DNA of 52,876 nt from Paludibacteraceae bacterium (GTDB taxonomy: Bacteria > Bacteroidota > Bacteroidia > Bacteroidales > Paludibacteraceae): positions 1 to 52,876 of the forward strand of contig JAILMN010000018.1 in assembly GCA_024692565.1 (NCBI GenBank), given 5' to 3'. This document shows positions 16,757-26,241 of the stretch, piece after piece. Below the pieces are notes generated by a model. The model did not search any database, was not told where the DNA came from, and worked only from the letters and a program-made list of their open reading frames with translations. The position numbers and the translations under genes are program-made. Within the stretch, counting starts at the first letter, position 1; the number at the start of each line of letters is the position of its first letter.

Positions 16757-17479
16757 CGTTACTTCGTAACCTTCTCTTATCTCGGTACGGATTTCCATGG
16801 TTCGCAGAGTCAACCTAACGGAAACACGGTACAGGCGGAACTGGAAGCAGCGTTCGCTACGATCCTTCGTCAACCGGTGCCTTTGACCTTTGCCGGTCGT
16901 ACCGATGCCGGTGTACACGCCGAGCAGATGGTAGCGCATTTTGATTTTGACCAACCCCTGCCTGCTAATCTTAGCGGTCGACTTAATAATCTCTTGCCGT
17001 CCTCGATTGCCGTAAGCGATATCCGTCCTGTGGCAGACGATGCGCACGCGCGTTTCGATGCACGCGAACGCACCTATTACTACCGCATCACGACGCGCAA
17101 GGATCCGTTCCTCTGCGCCACGCATACGCGCGTAGCACCCGGACTCGATTTTGAGGCTATGAACCAAGCGGCGCAATGTCTCTTGGGTTGTCAGGATTTT
17201 GCTTCATTCTGCCGCACGCACACGGACGTCAAGACCACTATCTGCGATGTGCGCGAAGCCCGTTGGATACAAGAGAACGAGACGGAGGCCTATTTCGTCA
17301 TCACGGCCGACCGCTTCCTGCGTAATATGGTTCGCGCCGTAGTAGGCACACTTTTCGAAGTAGGTAGAGGTCGTATGCAACCACAAAATTTGGCGGCCAT
17401 TATAGCCGCCAAAGATCGTTGTGCTGCCGGTCATTCTGCACCGGCTGAAGGACTTTCCTTAGTTCGTATCGTTTATTGA
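16754..17479 (+). CDS. truA: tRNA pseudouridine(38-40) synthase
   Basis: Isomerises uridines 38-40 in the anticodon arm of tRNAs. 241 residues, a standard length. MRYFVTFSYLGTDFHGSQSQ is the typical start. AGRTDAGVHAEQMVAHFDF carries the catalytic Asp, with FDARERTYYYRI, HTDVKTTICDV and RFLRNMVRAVVGTLFEVGRG downstream. It ends the + strand run. Its last 7 bp overlap the end of the giant minus-strand gene, and there is no room for a separate terminator. Confidence 0.96.
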   Translation: MRYFVTFSYLGTDFHGSQSQPNGNTVQAELEAAFATILRQPVPLTFAGRTDAGVHAEQMVAHFDFDQPLPANLSGRLNNLLPSSIAVSDIRPVADDAHARFDARERTYYYRITTRKDPFLCATHTRVAPGLDFEAMNQAAQCLLGCQDFASFCRTHTDVKTTICDVREARWIQENETEAYFVITADRFLRNMVRAVVGTLFEVGRGRMQPQNLAAIIAAKDRCAAGHSAPAEGLSLVRIVY

Positions 17480-20400
17480 ACCGTTACCTTGCGGACGCCT
17501 TTCTCGTAGAGGAAGATGTATGTGCCTTGCGTCGGTATGAAGTTCGCCGGGTCGTTTGTGATCAACTGACCGGAGATCGAGTAGATCGCTTTCAGCGCAC
17601 CTGCTTCTTCCACCTCGTTCAGGTCGGTCGTCACATCCTTCGCCTTCACAATCACTTCTACCAATGCCTCAACCATGTTGTAGTTCTCCAGGTCGGTCGG
17701 AACGAAGACTACCGTCTGCTGGCTCGTACCTTGCTCAGGCACAAGGTCAACATTTTTCCATTCGAACGCACCTTCAGTAGTTGCTTCACCGCCGCCTAAC
17801 CAAGACATCTCGAGGCGATCACCTTCTTCGATGTCATAGGCCGTCGGCAGATCGATGATTTCCGGCGTAGCCTTACCGATAGTAACCGATACCTCGCAAG
17901 TCGTGGTACCGAACTCATCGGAGTTAGCGATGCTCGGAGAGAAGACTACATTATATTTGTGCGTACCTGCGGTCGGCTTGATCGTTGCATCTTCCCATGC
18001 GAACGAACCCTTCACCGTAGCGTAACCACCGCTCAATGTCACATCAGCCAGCGTCACGCCGTACGTAGCACCATTCGCATTCGCCGTCGGTAACTTACGC
18101 ACCTCAGGAATACCCTTGATGATCACTACGTGAACCGTTGTCGATGCATTCGCAAAGTTCTCATCGTTCGGCACGAAGAGCACGTCGTAGTCACCTTCAC
18201 CCATCGTCGGTTTCAAATCGCCGTTAGCCCATACGAACGTACCGTCCATACTACCGACACCGCCAACCAATTCAACGGTTGACAAACTCTTACCGGCATT
18301 CATCTCTACGTCATTAGGTTTCGTTACTACGTAGGTCGGTGCTTGGTTAATCGTCACGCTTACCGTCGTAGTGGTCGGTTCGTAGTTCTCCGTATCGTCC
18401 GGCGTGAAGATAACCGTGTATTCGCGTACACCTGCTTTCGGAGCAATCGTTGCATCTTCCCATGTGAAGGTACCCGGCACATTTGCCAAACCGCTACTCA
18501 ACTGCGCCAGTGCATCTTCCAGCGTCTGACCGTATTCGAGTGCTACGCTTATTACCGGGGTCGTGATGATTTGCGCCGTTGCCTTGTTAACCGTCACCGT
18601 CACGTCTGCCGTGGAGGTAGCGAAGTTCGGATCGTCCGGCGTAAAGATAACTGCGTAAGTGTGCTCGCCTCTCGAATCCGGAACGATAGTTGCGTCTGCC
18701 CATGCGAACGAACCCGGCATGCTACCTTCACCGCCTTCCAGCGTAGAAGTACCGATAGCCTCACCGAAGGAAATAGCCGTAGCCGTAGGAGCGGTCGTAA
18801 CCGTCGTAGCTGCTTGACCGATCGTCAGGCTAACCTCTAAGTTAACTGCCGAATACAACTCTAAATCTTCCGGCGTGAAGACTACTGCATAGTCATGCGT
18901 ACCTGCCGTCGGAACGGTAGTCGAGTCTGCCCATGAGAACGCACCCTCTACATTCGCAGCGCCGCCTTGCAGCTCTACGTCTGCTAACGTGATGCCGTAA
19001 ACGGGGTTCGCTGCTACCGCCGTCGGGTTCTCGGTAATCTTAGCGAGCACGTTGACAACCGTGACGCTTACCAATTCCTCAACGCTGTTATAGTTGCTGT
19101 TGCTCGGCGTGAAGACAACCGTGCGTTGGTACTCACCCGGTTTCAGACGATTCTCTGTCGGGTTCTTCCATGCGAAGTTACCCTCTACGTCCACACTACC
19201 ACCGGTCAGCGTAGCGTCACTCAGCGCTTGCGCAATCGTGATATCGCTTGCCGTAGGCCATGTGCTGATAACCGGCGTAGCCTTATTGATCGTCACCGTC
19301 ACGAGCGTGCTTGCCGAAGCGTAGATACCGCTCTGCGTCGGAGTGAAGTTCACCGTGTAAGTCGAAGAACCGCTCTCCGGCGTCGTCTCAGGCGCTGCCC
19401 ATGCGAACGTTCCTTCTACAGTTGCCTCTCCGTTCGTCAATGTTGATGCACTCAGCGATTGACCGTAGGTGATAGCGGCTGCCGCAGGAACCGTCGTGAT
19501 GCTTACAGGAGCCTTACTGATGACTATCGTCTGCGCTACCGGAGTAGCTGCATTGTATTTATCGTTACCCTCTTGCGAAGCCGTGATTGTTACCGTGCCG
19601 TCGCTTAAGATAACCAATTGACCGTCTTGTACGTACGCGATACTCTCGTCCGAAGAAGTATAGGTAACCGGCAGCGTACTCGATGCCGTAGCGTTCACCT
19701 CAATCACGTCCGTTGCTACTGCCACAGCCGGTAATTCAAAACCGTTGATGGTCTGGTTAAAGCCTTGCGCGTACAGGCGCACGGGTATTTCTAAGGTGGT
19801 AGCTTCTGCTTTGTTATCCGTTACGATGATCGTATCTTTGTACTCCGTTTCTTTTACTGTCGGAGTGTAACTTGCTACAAAACTATCGTCGCCATAGTCA
19901 CCGCAACCTTCGCCTAAGGTAGCTGTACTCAGCGTCATCAAACCGCGCTTCGAACTAACCGACATAAAGTCGATATTCGAGTGGCTGATCGTGAACGTCT
20001 GCTGCCAGATCGCATTGCATTCTACCGTCTCGTCCACGCTGCTTACGTTCGTACGCATATATTTCTTGCGTGCAATACGGATATTGTTAATCGTATGGTC
20101 AGTACCCGTCTCCAACGCGCGGAAACGAATCTTTGTTGCCGTCTCGTCCAGGCCAACCGTACCCGATGCTGTATTGTCAGTGCCTACCACATTGTTATAT
20201 ACTTGGTACCAACCCCATACACCGTCTTTCTTCGCGTACTGCTCTACCAACAGCGGTGCGTACGTCGGGTCTTGGAACCATGCACCCTTCGATTTCTCGC
20301 CGTGCTTAGCGGTGAAACTCAGCGACGTCGGAGTTCCGGAAAGAGTATATTCTTTAGTGAAACTATTGCTGCTATTCAGCGTCAGTACGCCTACCGACAG

Positions 20401-23400
20401 CGCCATCTCGTTACATTGCGAAGCGGGGTTACGAACGATTACATAGTTCGTTGCCATTACGCCTAACCACTCGCCTTCTGCGTCTTCAAATCCAGCCTGC
20501 GTAGCAGTGATATAGGTCTCGCCTTCGCCTACTACCGTCAGCACGTTGCCGCTTACGCTCACGATGCTCGGGTCAGCAGAGGTATAGGTGATCTCACCGC
20601 CACTCGTAGCCGTTGCCGTTAACTCAACCGAACCGCTCGTGGTCAGCAGTCCGTACAGGTTCTGATCCCATACAATCGATTGTTTGCGCTTGTTCGTTAC
20701 CACAAATGCTTGCGCAGCATCTACCGCGTCATATTCGGCATTACCTGCCTGATGAGCCGTGATAGTCACGTCGCCGATTGCCTTTGCGAGCAATGCTGTG
20801 TCTGCCACCACCTCGATGATGTCCGGGTCAGACGAAGTGAACGTCACGCGCTCGTTGCTGGTAGCCGTAGCTACAACCGGAATCACAATGTCCGGATATT
20901 GCTCACCTACATTCATTGCAAAGTTCGTAGCCGACAATTCTGCGTCCCACGTGATTGTTTGCGGACGTTTTGTTGTCTCGGCGCTCACATGGATTGTCTT
21001 GTTATAAGCAGCAGCACCGTTGCTGATAGTGATGTCGCCTTCGTTAGCACCCACCTCATTCGTGTGCGTGTAACTGATGGTGATGGTTTGCGAACCCAAT
21101 TGCTCGTAATTACCGAATACCGACGGACTAACCGTGAAGCGTTCGTTGCTGCTTGTTACCGTCAGCGGCGCGATATTGCACCAGTTGATGTTTACTTCTT
21201 TCGAGACTTCACCGGAGCTAATAACCGCACTACCGAAATCAACACTTGCCGGCTCCGGATTCTGTACGTATTTCAGCTCGCTGATACGAACGTTACGGAA
21301 ATCGCCGCCGAAGTTACCCGAGTAACACAACTTGATGTAACGAGTCATCGGATCCAATTGTACCGTGTGGGAAGAGAATGAAGTCGCATCTGCGGTACTC
21401 GTCCATATTTTAGCGCCATTGAAGGTGGTATTCGTACTTTCCTGTACGTACCATTCTACTTTCGTTGCACCACCTAACGCCTGGCATAAACCACATGCGT
21501 CCGTTGCAATATCGAACGTCAGTTTGTCAGGAATTCCTTCAAAATGCAGAATCACATATCTATCGTCCCAATTGCCACCGTCTCCGGTCGGATCACCTAA
21601 TACAATGCCCTTCGAGCCGGCCCATGAGTTATTACCCCCAGAGGCCACCTTAAAATTGCTATTATTCCAAAGGTCGCTGCTCATCGTAATCGGCAAGTGA
21701 CGGTTGTCTTTCTGTACGGTCAGCGTGAACTGAACGGATGTTGCAGTATACGTATCCGTCTCGGAGAGGTTCGCACGGAAAGTAGCCGTACCTAACTCAC
21801 TCGACGCATGCAATACACCGTCGCTATAGGTCGCGTATTGCCCACCGCTTACCGGCTCTACCGTCACAACGCCATCCGATACTTGATCGAAGGTCAAAGC
21901 TACTGTCTCTCCTTGGTAGACGGTCAGCGCCGTGCGAGCCGCGCCGTTCATCTTCACCGTCAGCGTCGGAGTTTTCTTCACTACCGTAATGGTATATACT
22001 TCCTCGCGTGCCTCGATGCTGTTTGTCTCCGGCTGCGTAACGGTCAAGGTGGTCGTACCTGCCTTTTTAGCCGTGATAACGCCGGCATCATAATCCACAT
22101 TGTCGTTCGAGAAATCTATGCTTACGCCGTCAACGTGATTCAGCGTCAGCGTAGCCGTCTCGTCCAATATCAGATTCGTCGCGCTCAACGAGAACTCCGG
22201 CGTGTAACGCGTTACGTTAAAGGTATACACGAGAGTATCACCATAGATAGTAGAATTTTCCTTCTGCGCAACAGTTAGCGTGGTCGTACCTGCGTGCAGC
22301 GCGGTTAACGTAATAGTATTACCCTCGCGCGTGATGTCCATCACGTCTGCTGCCGATGCCGTGACAGTGAAGTCGCCGTCCAAACCGGCACTTACATCTG
22401 CCAGATTGATCGTTCTGACATCGTCCACCTTCAACTCCGTCGTACCCTCGCTGAATCCCACCGGATTAATAGTCGGTGTAGCCTTCGGCTTTACCACAAA
22501 GTCATATGTGATAGGTGTTGCAGCGTTGTAGTCATCGTTACCTGCCTGATAAGCCGTAATAGTAGCCTCGCCTTCTGCAACTGCCGTCAATACACCGGCA
22601 TCAGACACCGAAAGAATCTCACTATGGTTAGAAGAGAACGAAGAAGCATTTAATCCGGAAGGACTACCTACCGCCATAATAGCCTGATGACCACCAATAA
22701 ACATGTTCGGCAAAATCGAAGCCTCATTGACCCAACTTAACGTTTGATCATGTTTATATGTCGAACCGGTAAGGGTAATCTCCTTAGAATAACTACCATA
22801 TGTATCACTTACCGTCAATTTTGCGTTGAGAGTTCCGGCAACAGTGTGATTGTATTTTACTGTAAACGTAGCAGTATTGTACTTGCCCGCTGCCGCATTA
22901 TTTTCCACAGAAACTTCTATTTGATCCTTGCCCGTACCCGAAACACTATACGTCATAGCCGGCACATTGCACCAAGCGATTGTAAAGGTTTTTGTTGTTG
23001 CTGAAGTTCCTAATTCTGCACTACCAAAAGATAACGAAGTTGCGGAAGGGTTATTGATATATTTCGCCATCTCCACGCGGATATTACTAACGTACTTTGT
23101 CAGCGTCGAACCCGTCTTTGTCAAGAAACGAATGGCATTAACATCTGTTGACAAATTTGCAGTATACTGCGCATTAGACGTCGTTAAATTTTGACTTTTA
23201 TCCGTCCAACTACTCCCGCCGTTAGTAGAATAAGAATAGTTAAAATACTTAACCCCGGCTCCCGTGAGAGAACTCGAGCCTCTTGCCGTATATATCAACT
23301 TTGCTCCCGGTCCCGACAAAGTGATTGTCGGACCCGTCTCTATCGTGTTGAGGTTTTCGTAGGAGTCCTGGTAAGCAACATAATAGGTATCACCGCTATT

Positions 23401-23505
23401 GCTGACAGCTTGTCCGCTGGTCCACGCTGCCCACGCTACTTGTGCTGTGAATAACAAGAGTGCGATTACTCCTAAGAATTTCTGAGAATTAGTAGATATT
23501 TTCAT
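17473..23505 (-). CDS. Giant secreted Ig-like repeat protein (2010 aa)
   Basis: Probable cell-surface fibre or adhesin. The start chosen is the ATG at 23505, which gives the signal peptide MKISTNSQKFLGVIALLLFT ending VAWA; an upstream in-frame ATG at 23568 would bury it. The N-terminal two thirds mix Big_2-type repeats with choice-of-anchor-like segments (NWCNIAPLTVTSSNERFTVS). From about residue 1335 to 1950 there are eight MBG-like repeats of 80-90 residues, with a pattern like ITYGQSL, GSFAWADATIVP and YAVIFTPDD. The tail IYSISGQLI to GVRKVTVQ looks like a type IX sorting domain. Ligand unknown. It meets truA tail to tail. Confidence 0.88.
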   Translation of the reverse strand: MKISTNSQKFLGVIALLLFTAQVAWAAWTSGQAVSNSGDTYYVAYQDSYENLNTIETGPTITLSGPGAKLIYTARGSSSLTGAGVKYFNYSYSTNGGSSWTDKSQNLTTSNAQYTANLSTDVNAIRFLTKTGSTLTKYVSNIRVEMAKYINNPSATSLSFGSAELGTSATTKTFTIAWCNVPAMTYSVSGTGKDQIEVSVENNAAAGKYNTATFTVKYNHTVAGTLNAKLTVSDTYGSYSKEITLTGSTYKHDQTLSWVNEASILPNMFIGGHQAIMAVGSPSGLNASSFSSNHSEILSVSDAGVLTAVAEGEATITAYQAGNDDYNAATPITYDFVVKPKATPTINPVGFSEGTTELKVDDVRTINLADVSAGLDGDFTVTASAADVMDITREGNTITLTALHAGTTTLTVAQKENSTIYGDTLVYTFNVTRYTPEFSLSATNLILDETATLTLNHVDGVSIDFSNDNVDYDAGVITAKKAGTTTLTVTQPETNSIEAREEVYTITVVKKTPTLTVKMNGAARTALTVYQGETVALTFDQVSDGVVTVEPVSGGQYATYSDGVLHASSELGTATFRANLSETDTYTATSVQFTLTVQKDNRHLPITMSSDLWNNSNFKVASGGNNSWAGSKGIVLGDPTGDGGNWDDRYVILHFEGIPDKLTFDIATDACGLCQALGGATKVEWYVQESTNTTFNGAKIWTSTADATSFSSHTVQLDPMTRYIKLCYSGNFGGDFRNVRISELKYVQNPEPASVDFGSAVISSGEVSKEVNINWCNIAPLTVTSSNERFTVSPSVFGNYEQLGSQTITISYTHTNEVGANEGDITISNGAAAYNKTIHVSAETTKRPQTITWDAELSATNFAMNVGEQYPDIVIPVVATATSNERVTFTSSDPDIIEVVADTALLAKAIGDVTITAHQAGNAEYDAVDAAQAFVVTNKRKQSIVWDQNLYGLLTTSGSVELTATATSGGEITYTSADPSIVSVSGNVLTVVGEGETYITATQAGFEDAEGEWLGVMATNYVIVRNPASQCNEMALSVGVLTLNSSNSFTKEYTLSGTPTSLSFTAKHGEKSKGAWFQDPTYAPLLVEQYAKKDGVWGWYQVYNNVVGTDNTASGTVGLDETATKIRFRALETGTDHTINNIRIARKKYMRTNVSSVDETVECNAIWQQTFTISHSNIDFMSVSSKRGLMTLSTATLGEGCGDYGDDSFVASYTPTVKETEYKDTIIVTDNKAEATTLEIPVRLYAQGFNQTINGFELPAVAVATDVIEVNATASSTLPVTYTSSDESIAYVQDGQLVILSDGTVTITASQEGNDKYNAATPVAQTIVISKAPVSITTVPAAAAITYGQSLSASTLTNGEATVEGTFAWAAPETTPESGSSTYTVNFTPTQSGIYASASTLVTVTINKATPVISTWPTASDITIAQALSDATLTGGSVDVEGNFAWKNPTENRLKPGEYQRTVVFTPSNSNYNSVEELVSVTVVNVLAKITENPTAVAANPVYGITLADVELQGGAANVEGAFSWADSTTVPTAGTHDYAVVFTPEDLELYSAVNLEVSLTIGQAATTVTTAPTATAISFGEAIGTSTLEGGEGSMPGSFAWADATIVPDSRGEHTYAVIFTPDDPNFATSTADVTVTVNKATAQIITTPVISVALEYGQTLEDALAQLSSGLANVPGTFTWEDATIAPKAGVREYTVIFTPDDTENYEPTTTTVSVTINQAPTYVVTKPNDVEMNAGKSLSTVELVGGVGSMDGTFVWANGDLKPTMGEGDYDVLFVPNDENFANASTTVHVVIIKGIPEVRKLPTANANGATYGVTLADVTLSGGYATVKGSFAWEDATIKPTAGTHKYNVVFSPSIANSDEFGTTTCEVSVTIGKATPEIIDLPTAYDIEEGDRLEMSWLGGGEATTEGAFEWKNVDLVPEQGTSQQTVVFVPTDLENYNMVEALVEVIVKAKDVTTDLNEVEEAGALKAIYSISGQLITNDPANFIPTQGTYIFLYEKGVRKVTVQ

Positions 23506-23607
23506 TTTGTACCTTAATTTTCGTGAATTTGTAAAGTAGGGTTTGCAAAATGTACTATTTTTAAGCATTTTCGCATATTTTAGTACCTTTTAGCATCAAA
23601 AACGGGT

Positions 23608-23639
23608 GCAAAATTAATATTTTTATATAATATATGCAA
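23608..23639 (-). promoter_or_regulatory. Promoter of the giant Ig-like gene
   Basis: On the minus strand TTGC (23639-23636, in TTGCATATAT) and TAATTTTGC (23616-23608) are 19 nt apart. Transcription would begin near 23600, giving a leader of about 95 nt to ATG 23505. Confidence 0.7.
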
Positions 23640-23852
23640 GCATTACTCCTCTTTACGCGTGCGAATAATAAGGATATATAGCCTTTTCTTAAAAATCATG
23701 CACTTTTTCTGGAACATTTTCCGCAATTTAGAACATTGTATTCTTGCATTGTATGCTCCAAATTTTTTAAAAAAACAATAAGCAGCAAAAAGATTAAAAA
23801 TATGCGGGTTGTAGGGGAGTCTGTAAAGTGCCCGAAAGGGTATCGAAAATCA

Positions 23853-23896
23853 CGCACTTATCGCGCACTAACGACGCACTTATCACGCACTAAATT
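23853..23896 (+). repeat. Four 11-bp tandem units (array B)
   Basis: CGCACTTATCG, CGCACTAACGA, CGCACTTATCA, CGCACTAAATT. CGCACT returns every 11 bp, while units 1 and 3 and units 2 and 4 are the closest pairs. An AT palindrome follows as in array A. Confidence 0.85.
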
Positions 23897-23914
23897 TTGC
23901 ATATAAATGCGTTG

Positions 23915-23939
23915 GTATTATATACATAGTATATAATAC
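23915..23939. repeat. AT palindrome, second copy
   Basis: GTATTATATAC, ATA, GTATATAATAC: 11-bp perfect arms with the same 3-nt centre and the same TATATAC/GTATATA core as 4656-4676. Confidence 0.85.
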
Positions 23940-24046
23940 TGTATGGTTGGGTAGAAAAGGGAGAAAAGAGCGGAGCTTACGCTCCTTAAAAGGGACGTAA
24001 TCCATATAGCGAGAAGCCGAGAACGGGGTGCGAAAAGAGGACGATT

Positions 24047-24574
24047 TTATTCGGTGACGGGGAAGCAGTTGCAGGGCATTTGATAGTAGTTGATTTGGTA
24101 GATGGAGACGGCGGTGGATGTGGTGTTGGTGAGTTTGATGTAATAAGTACCCTTGGGGAGTTTGACGTCGATGGTTCCGGTTGATGTGCGAGTGATATTG
24201 GCGGAGGGAACAGGGTCTCCGAAAACGCCGGTTTCAGAGACATAGACTTGGATGTTTGAAATGGTGGATGTCGGGTAACACTGGAGCATAAAACCGGTGA
24301 GGTATTCGATGGCGACAGAAGTAGTCATGACGCTGGTGCTATTCGGCATGTTGAGGGCTATTTTCTTGGACTCGGATGGATTTATTAAATCCATCCAAAA
24401 GCGAGTGTTCGCATCTCCTGAACAGTTGTAAGTTGTCAGGGCTGTGACGCCTACTCTATAGGGGTTCGAAATCTCTAATGTTCCATCGTAGAACATGTCG
24501 TTAAAATTATGTTCTATAGCGCTGATAGAGAGTGCACCAAAGAGGGCAAAAAGAGCTATAAGGATTCTTCTCAT
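24047..24574 (-). CDS. Small secreted protein of unknown function
   Basis: 175 residues. The signal peptide MRRILIALFALFGALSISAI points to export. The mature part is rich in Ser, Thr and Asn with beta-strand patterning (TLEISNPYRVGVTALTTYNC, GTIDVKLPKGTYYIKLTN) and three or four cysteines, two of them in CNC near the C-terminus. The segment GTYYIKLTNTT resembles the last strand of jelly-roll or Ig-like folds. I do not recognise the family. It has its own promoter and is not obviously co-transcribed with the giant gene, whose promoter lies downstream of it. Confidence 0.75.
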   Translation of the reverse strand: MRRILIALFALFGALSISAIEHNFNDMFYDGTLEISNPYRVGVTALTTYNCSGDANTRFWMDLINPSESKKIALNMPNSTSVMTTSVAIEYLTGFMLQCYPTSTISNIQVYVSETGVFGDPVPSANITRTSTGTIDVKLPKGTYYIKLTNTTSTAVSIYQINYYQMPCNCFPVTE

Positions 24575-24596
24575 TGTCGTAATATTTTTTCAGGCT

Positions 24597-24628
24597 GCAA
24601 AAGTACAATTATTCTTTGACATACACAA
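24597..24628 (-). promoter_or_regulatory. Promoter of the small secreted protein gene
   Basis: On the minus strand TTG (24628-24626) and TACTTTTGC (24605-24597) lie 20 nt apart. The start codon at 24574 follows after a short leader of about 20 nt. Confidence 0.65.
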
Positions 24629-24679
24629 TAGTAATACGATTTTTTTGTTGCAAATGACGGAAAAATGGCTTTTTTATGC

Positions 24680-24719
24680 GCATTTATTTGCATAAATGCA
24701 AAATATTTTGTACCTTTGC
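24680..24719 (+). promoter_or_regulatory. Promoter of mlaE with inverted repeat over the -33 box
   Basis: TTTG at 24687-24690 and TACCTTTGC at 24711-24719 with a 20-nt spacer. GCATTTA-TTTGCA-TAAATGC (24680-24699) puts the -33 box at the centre of a 7-bp inverted repeat, as at 1838-1861. The leader to ATG 24746 is only about 20 nt. Confidence 0.8.
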
Positions 24720-24745
24720 GCCCGCTTTTGATTTAATGTACGCAT

Positions 24746-25483
24746 ATGCGCATATTGCAACACATAGGAGAATACACGCTTCTGATGGGTAAAGTGCTGC
24801 GTCTGCCGGACCGGCAACGTATGTTCTGGCGGCAGTACAGTCGTGAATTAGAGAAGCAGGGTTTGCAGAGTCTGCCGATTGTGCTGATTATCTCTGTTTT
24901 TATCGGTGCGATATTGACGATCCAGGCGAAGACGAACACGGAGAACCCACTGTTGCCGACTTATACGGTGGGTCTGCTGACGCGCGAGACGCTGTTGCTG
25001 GAGTTCTCGAGCACGATTTTGTGTTTGATTTTGGCAGGCAAGGTAGGCAGTAACATTGCCTCAGAGATTGGTACGATGCGTATCACGGAGCAGATAGACG
25101 CGATGGAGATCATGGGTGTGAACAGCGCCAATTACCTGATTCTGCCGAAGATATTGGCATTCGTGACAATGATGCCGTTGTTAGTGATTATCTCCACGGC
25201 TGTGGGTTTGGTCGGCGGTTGGGCAGTAGGAGCATTCACAGACATCATCACGGTGCATGATTATCTTGTCGGCGTGCAGTACGCGTTCAATCCGTACTAT
25301 GTATGGTACGGGATTATCAAGAGTGTAGTGTTTGCGTTTGTGATCACGAGTATGAGTAGTTACTACGGTTATTTTGCTCGCGGAGGCGCGTTGGAGGTTG
25401 GTAGAGCAAGTACGAATGCCGTGGTTAACAGCAATATCATGATATTGTTTTTAGACCTCGTTTTGTCAAAATTGCTGTTATGA
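24746..25483 (+). CDS. mlaE: MlaE-type ABC transporter permease
   Basis: Inner-membrane permease of the Mla/MCE phospholipid transport system that keeps outer-membrane lipid asymmetry. 245 residues. Typical parts are LPIVLIISVFIGAILTIQA, LEFSSTILCLILAGKVGSNIASEIGTMRITEQIDAMEI (the conserved cytoplasmic loop that touches the ATPase) and GGALEVGRASTNAVVNS near the C-terminus. It overlaps mlaF by ATGA. No MCE-domain (MlaD-like) gene follows, although the system needs one, so that part must be encoded elsewhere. Confidence 0.93.
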   Translation: MRILQHIGEYTLLMGKVLRLPDRQRMFWRQYSRELEKQGLQSLPIVLIISVFIGAILTIQAKTNTENPLLPTYTVGLLTRETLLLEFSSTILCLILAGKVGSNIASEIGTMRITEQIDAMEIMGVNSANYLILPKILAFVTMMPLLVIISTAVGLVGGWAVGAFTDIITVHDYLVGVQYAFNPYYVWYGIIKSVVFAFVITSMSSYYGYFARGGALEVGRASTNAVVNSNIMILFLDLVLSKLLL

Positions 25484-26241
25484 TTGAGGTAAAGGACATA
25501 GTGAAGAGTTTTGACGGGAACGTGGTGCTGGATCATGTGAGTACCGTGTTGCGTGACGGAGAAGTGAACATGATCATCGGTCAGTCGGGTAGCGGCAAGA
25601 CAGTGTTCATGAAATCGCTTATTGGTCTGCACAGCGTGGACAGCGGTCAGATCCTATATGACGGTCGCGACCTTGCTCGGATGAAAGAGCGTGAGATCCG
25701 TGAGCTTCACCGCGAGGTAGGAATGCTGTTCCAGGGTTCGGCACTCTTCGATTCATTGACAGTGATGGAGAACGTGCTGTTTCCGATGGAGATGTTCAGT
25801 CGCCAGACGGAGGAGGAGATGAGGGCGCGTGCGGAGTTCTGTCTGCGTCGTGTGGAGATGCCGGAGCGCGTGTGGAACCTGATGCCGAGTGAGATTTCCG
25901 GCGGTCAGCAGAAACGTGTAGCCATTGCGCGAGCGATTGTGCTGGAGCCGAAGTACCTATTCTGCGACGAGCCGAACTCGGGTCTGGATCCGAAGACGAG
26001 TCTGGTTATCGATGCATTGATTCAGGACATCACGCGAGAATACAACATCTGCACGATCGTCAACAGCCACGACATGAACTCAATCATGGAGATCGGCGAT
26101 AACATCGTGTTCCTCAAAGGCGGGCACAAAGAATGGCAGGGTTCGCGTCACGAGATCATGACCAGCGATAACGAAGCGCTAAACGACTTTGTATTTGCAT
26201 CAGAATTGTTCAAAAAAGTAAAACAAAATAATCAATCATGA
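25480..26241 (+). CDS. mlaF: MlaF-type ABC transporter ATPase
   Basis: Cytoplasmic ATPase driving MlaE. 253 residues. Walker A is GQSGSGKT near residue 34, the Q-loop region is GMLFQGSALFDSLTV, the signature is SGGQQKRVAIARAI, Walker B is YLFCDEPNSGLDP, and the switch His is in VNSHDMNSI. The sequence GSALFDSLTVMENV is specific to the Mla/Ttg2A group. It overlaps mlaE at its start and the next gene at its end, both by ATGA, so all three are likely translated in a chain. Confidence 0.94.
   Translation: MIEVKDIVKSFDGNVVLDHVSTVLRDGEVNMIIGQSGSGKTVFMKSLIGLHSVDSGQILYDGRDLARMKEREIRELHREVGMLFQGSALFDSLTVMENVLFPMEMFSRQTEEEMRARAEFCLRRVEMPERVWNLMPSEISGGQQKRVAIARAIVLEPKYLFCDEPNSGLDPKTSLVIDALIQDITREYNICTIVNSHDMNSIMEIGDNIVFLKGGHKEWQGSRHEIMTSDNEALNDFVFASELFKKVKQNNQS

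Larger units (their letters stand above)
23506..24046. other. Intergenic region between two minus-strand secreted protein genes
   Basis: 541 bp without a gene. It holds the promoter of the giant gene, four 11-bp tandem units, an AT palindrome, and a small GGAGC-TTAC-GCTCC hairpin (23972-23985) that may end the upstream minus transcript. The part 23640-23850 is AT-rich with no feature I can name beyond a short CCC-GAAA-GGG hairpin near 23830. Confidence 0.7.

Noticed and set aside
17476..23454. Long open frames on the + strand opposite the giant gene
   Set aside because: They are antisense reflections of biased codon use in the repeats, with no coherent protein features.
23506..23568. Longer start of the giant protein at 23568
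   Set aside because: Adds 21 polar residues before a clear signal peptide; ATG 23505 is the sensible start.
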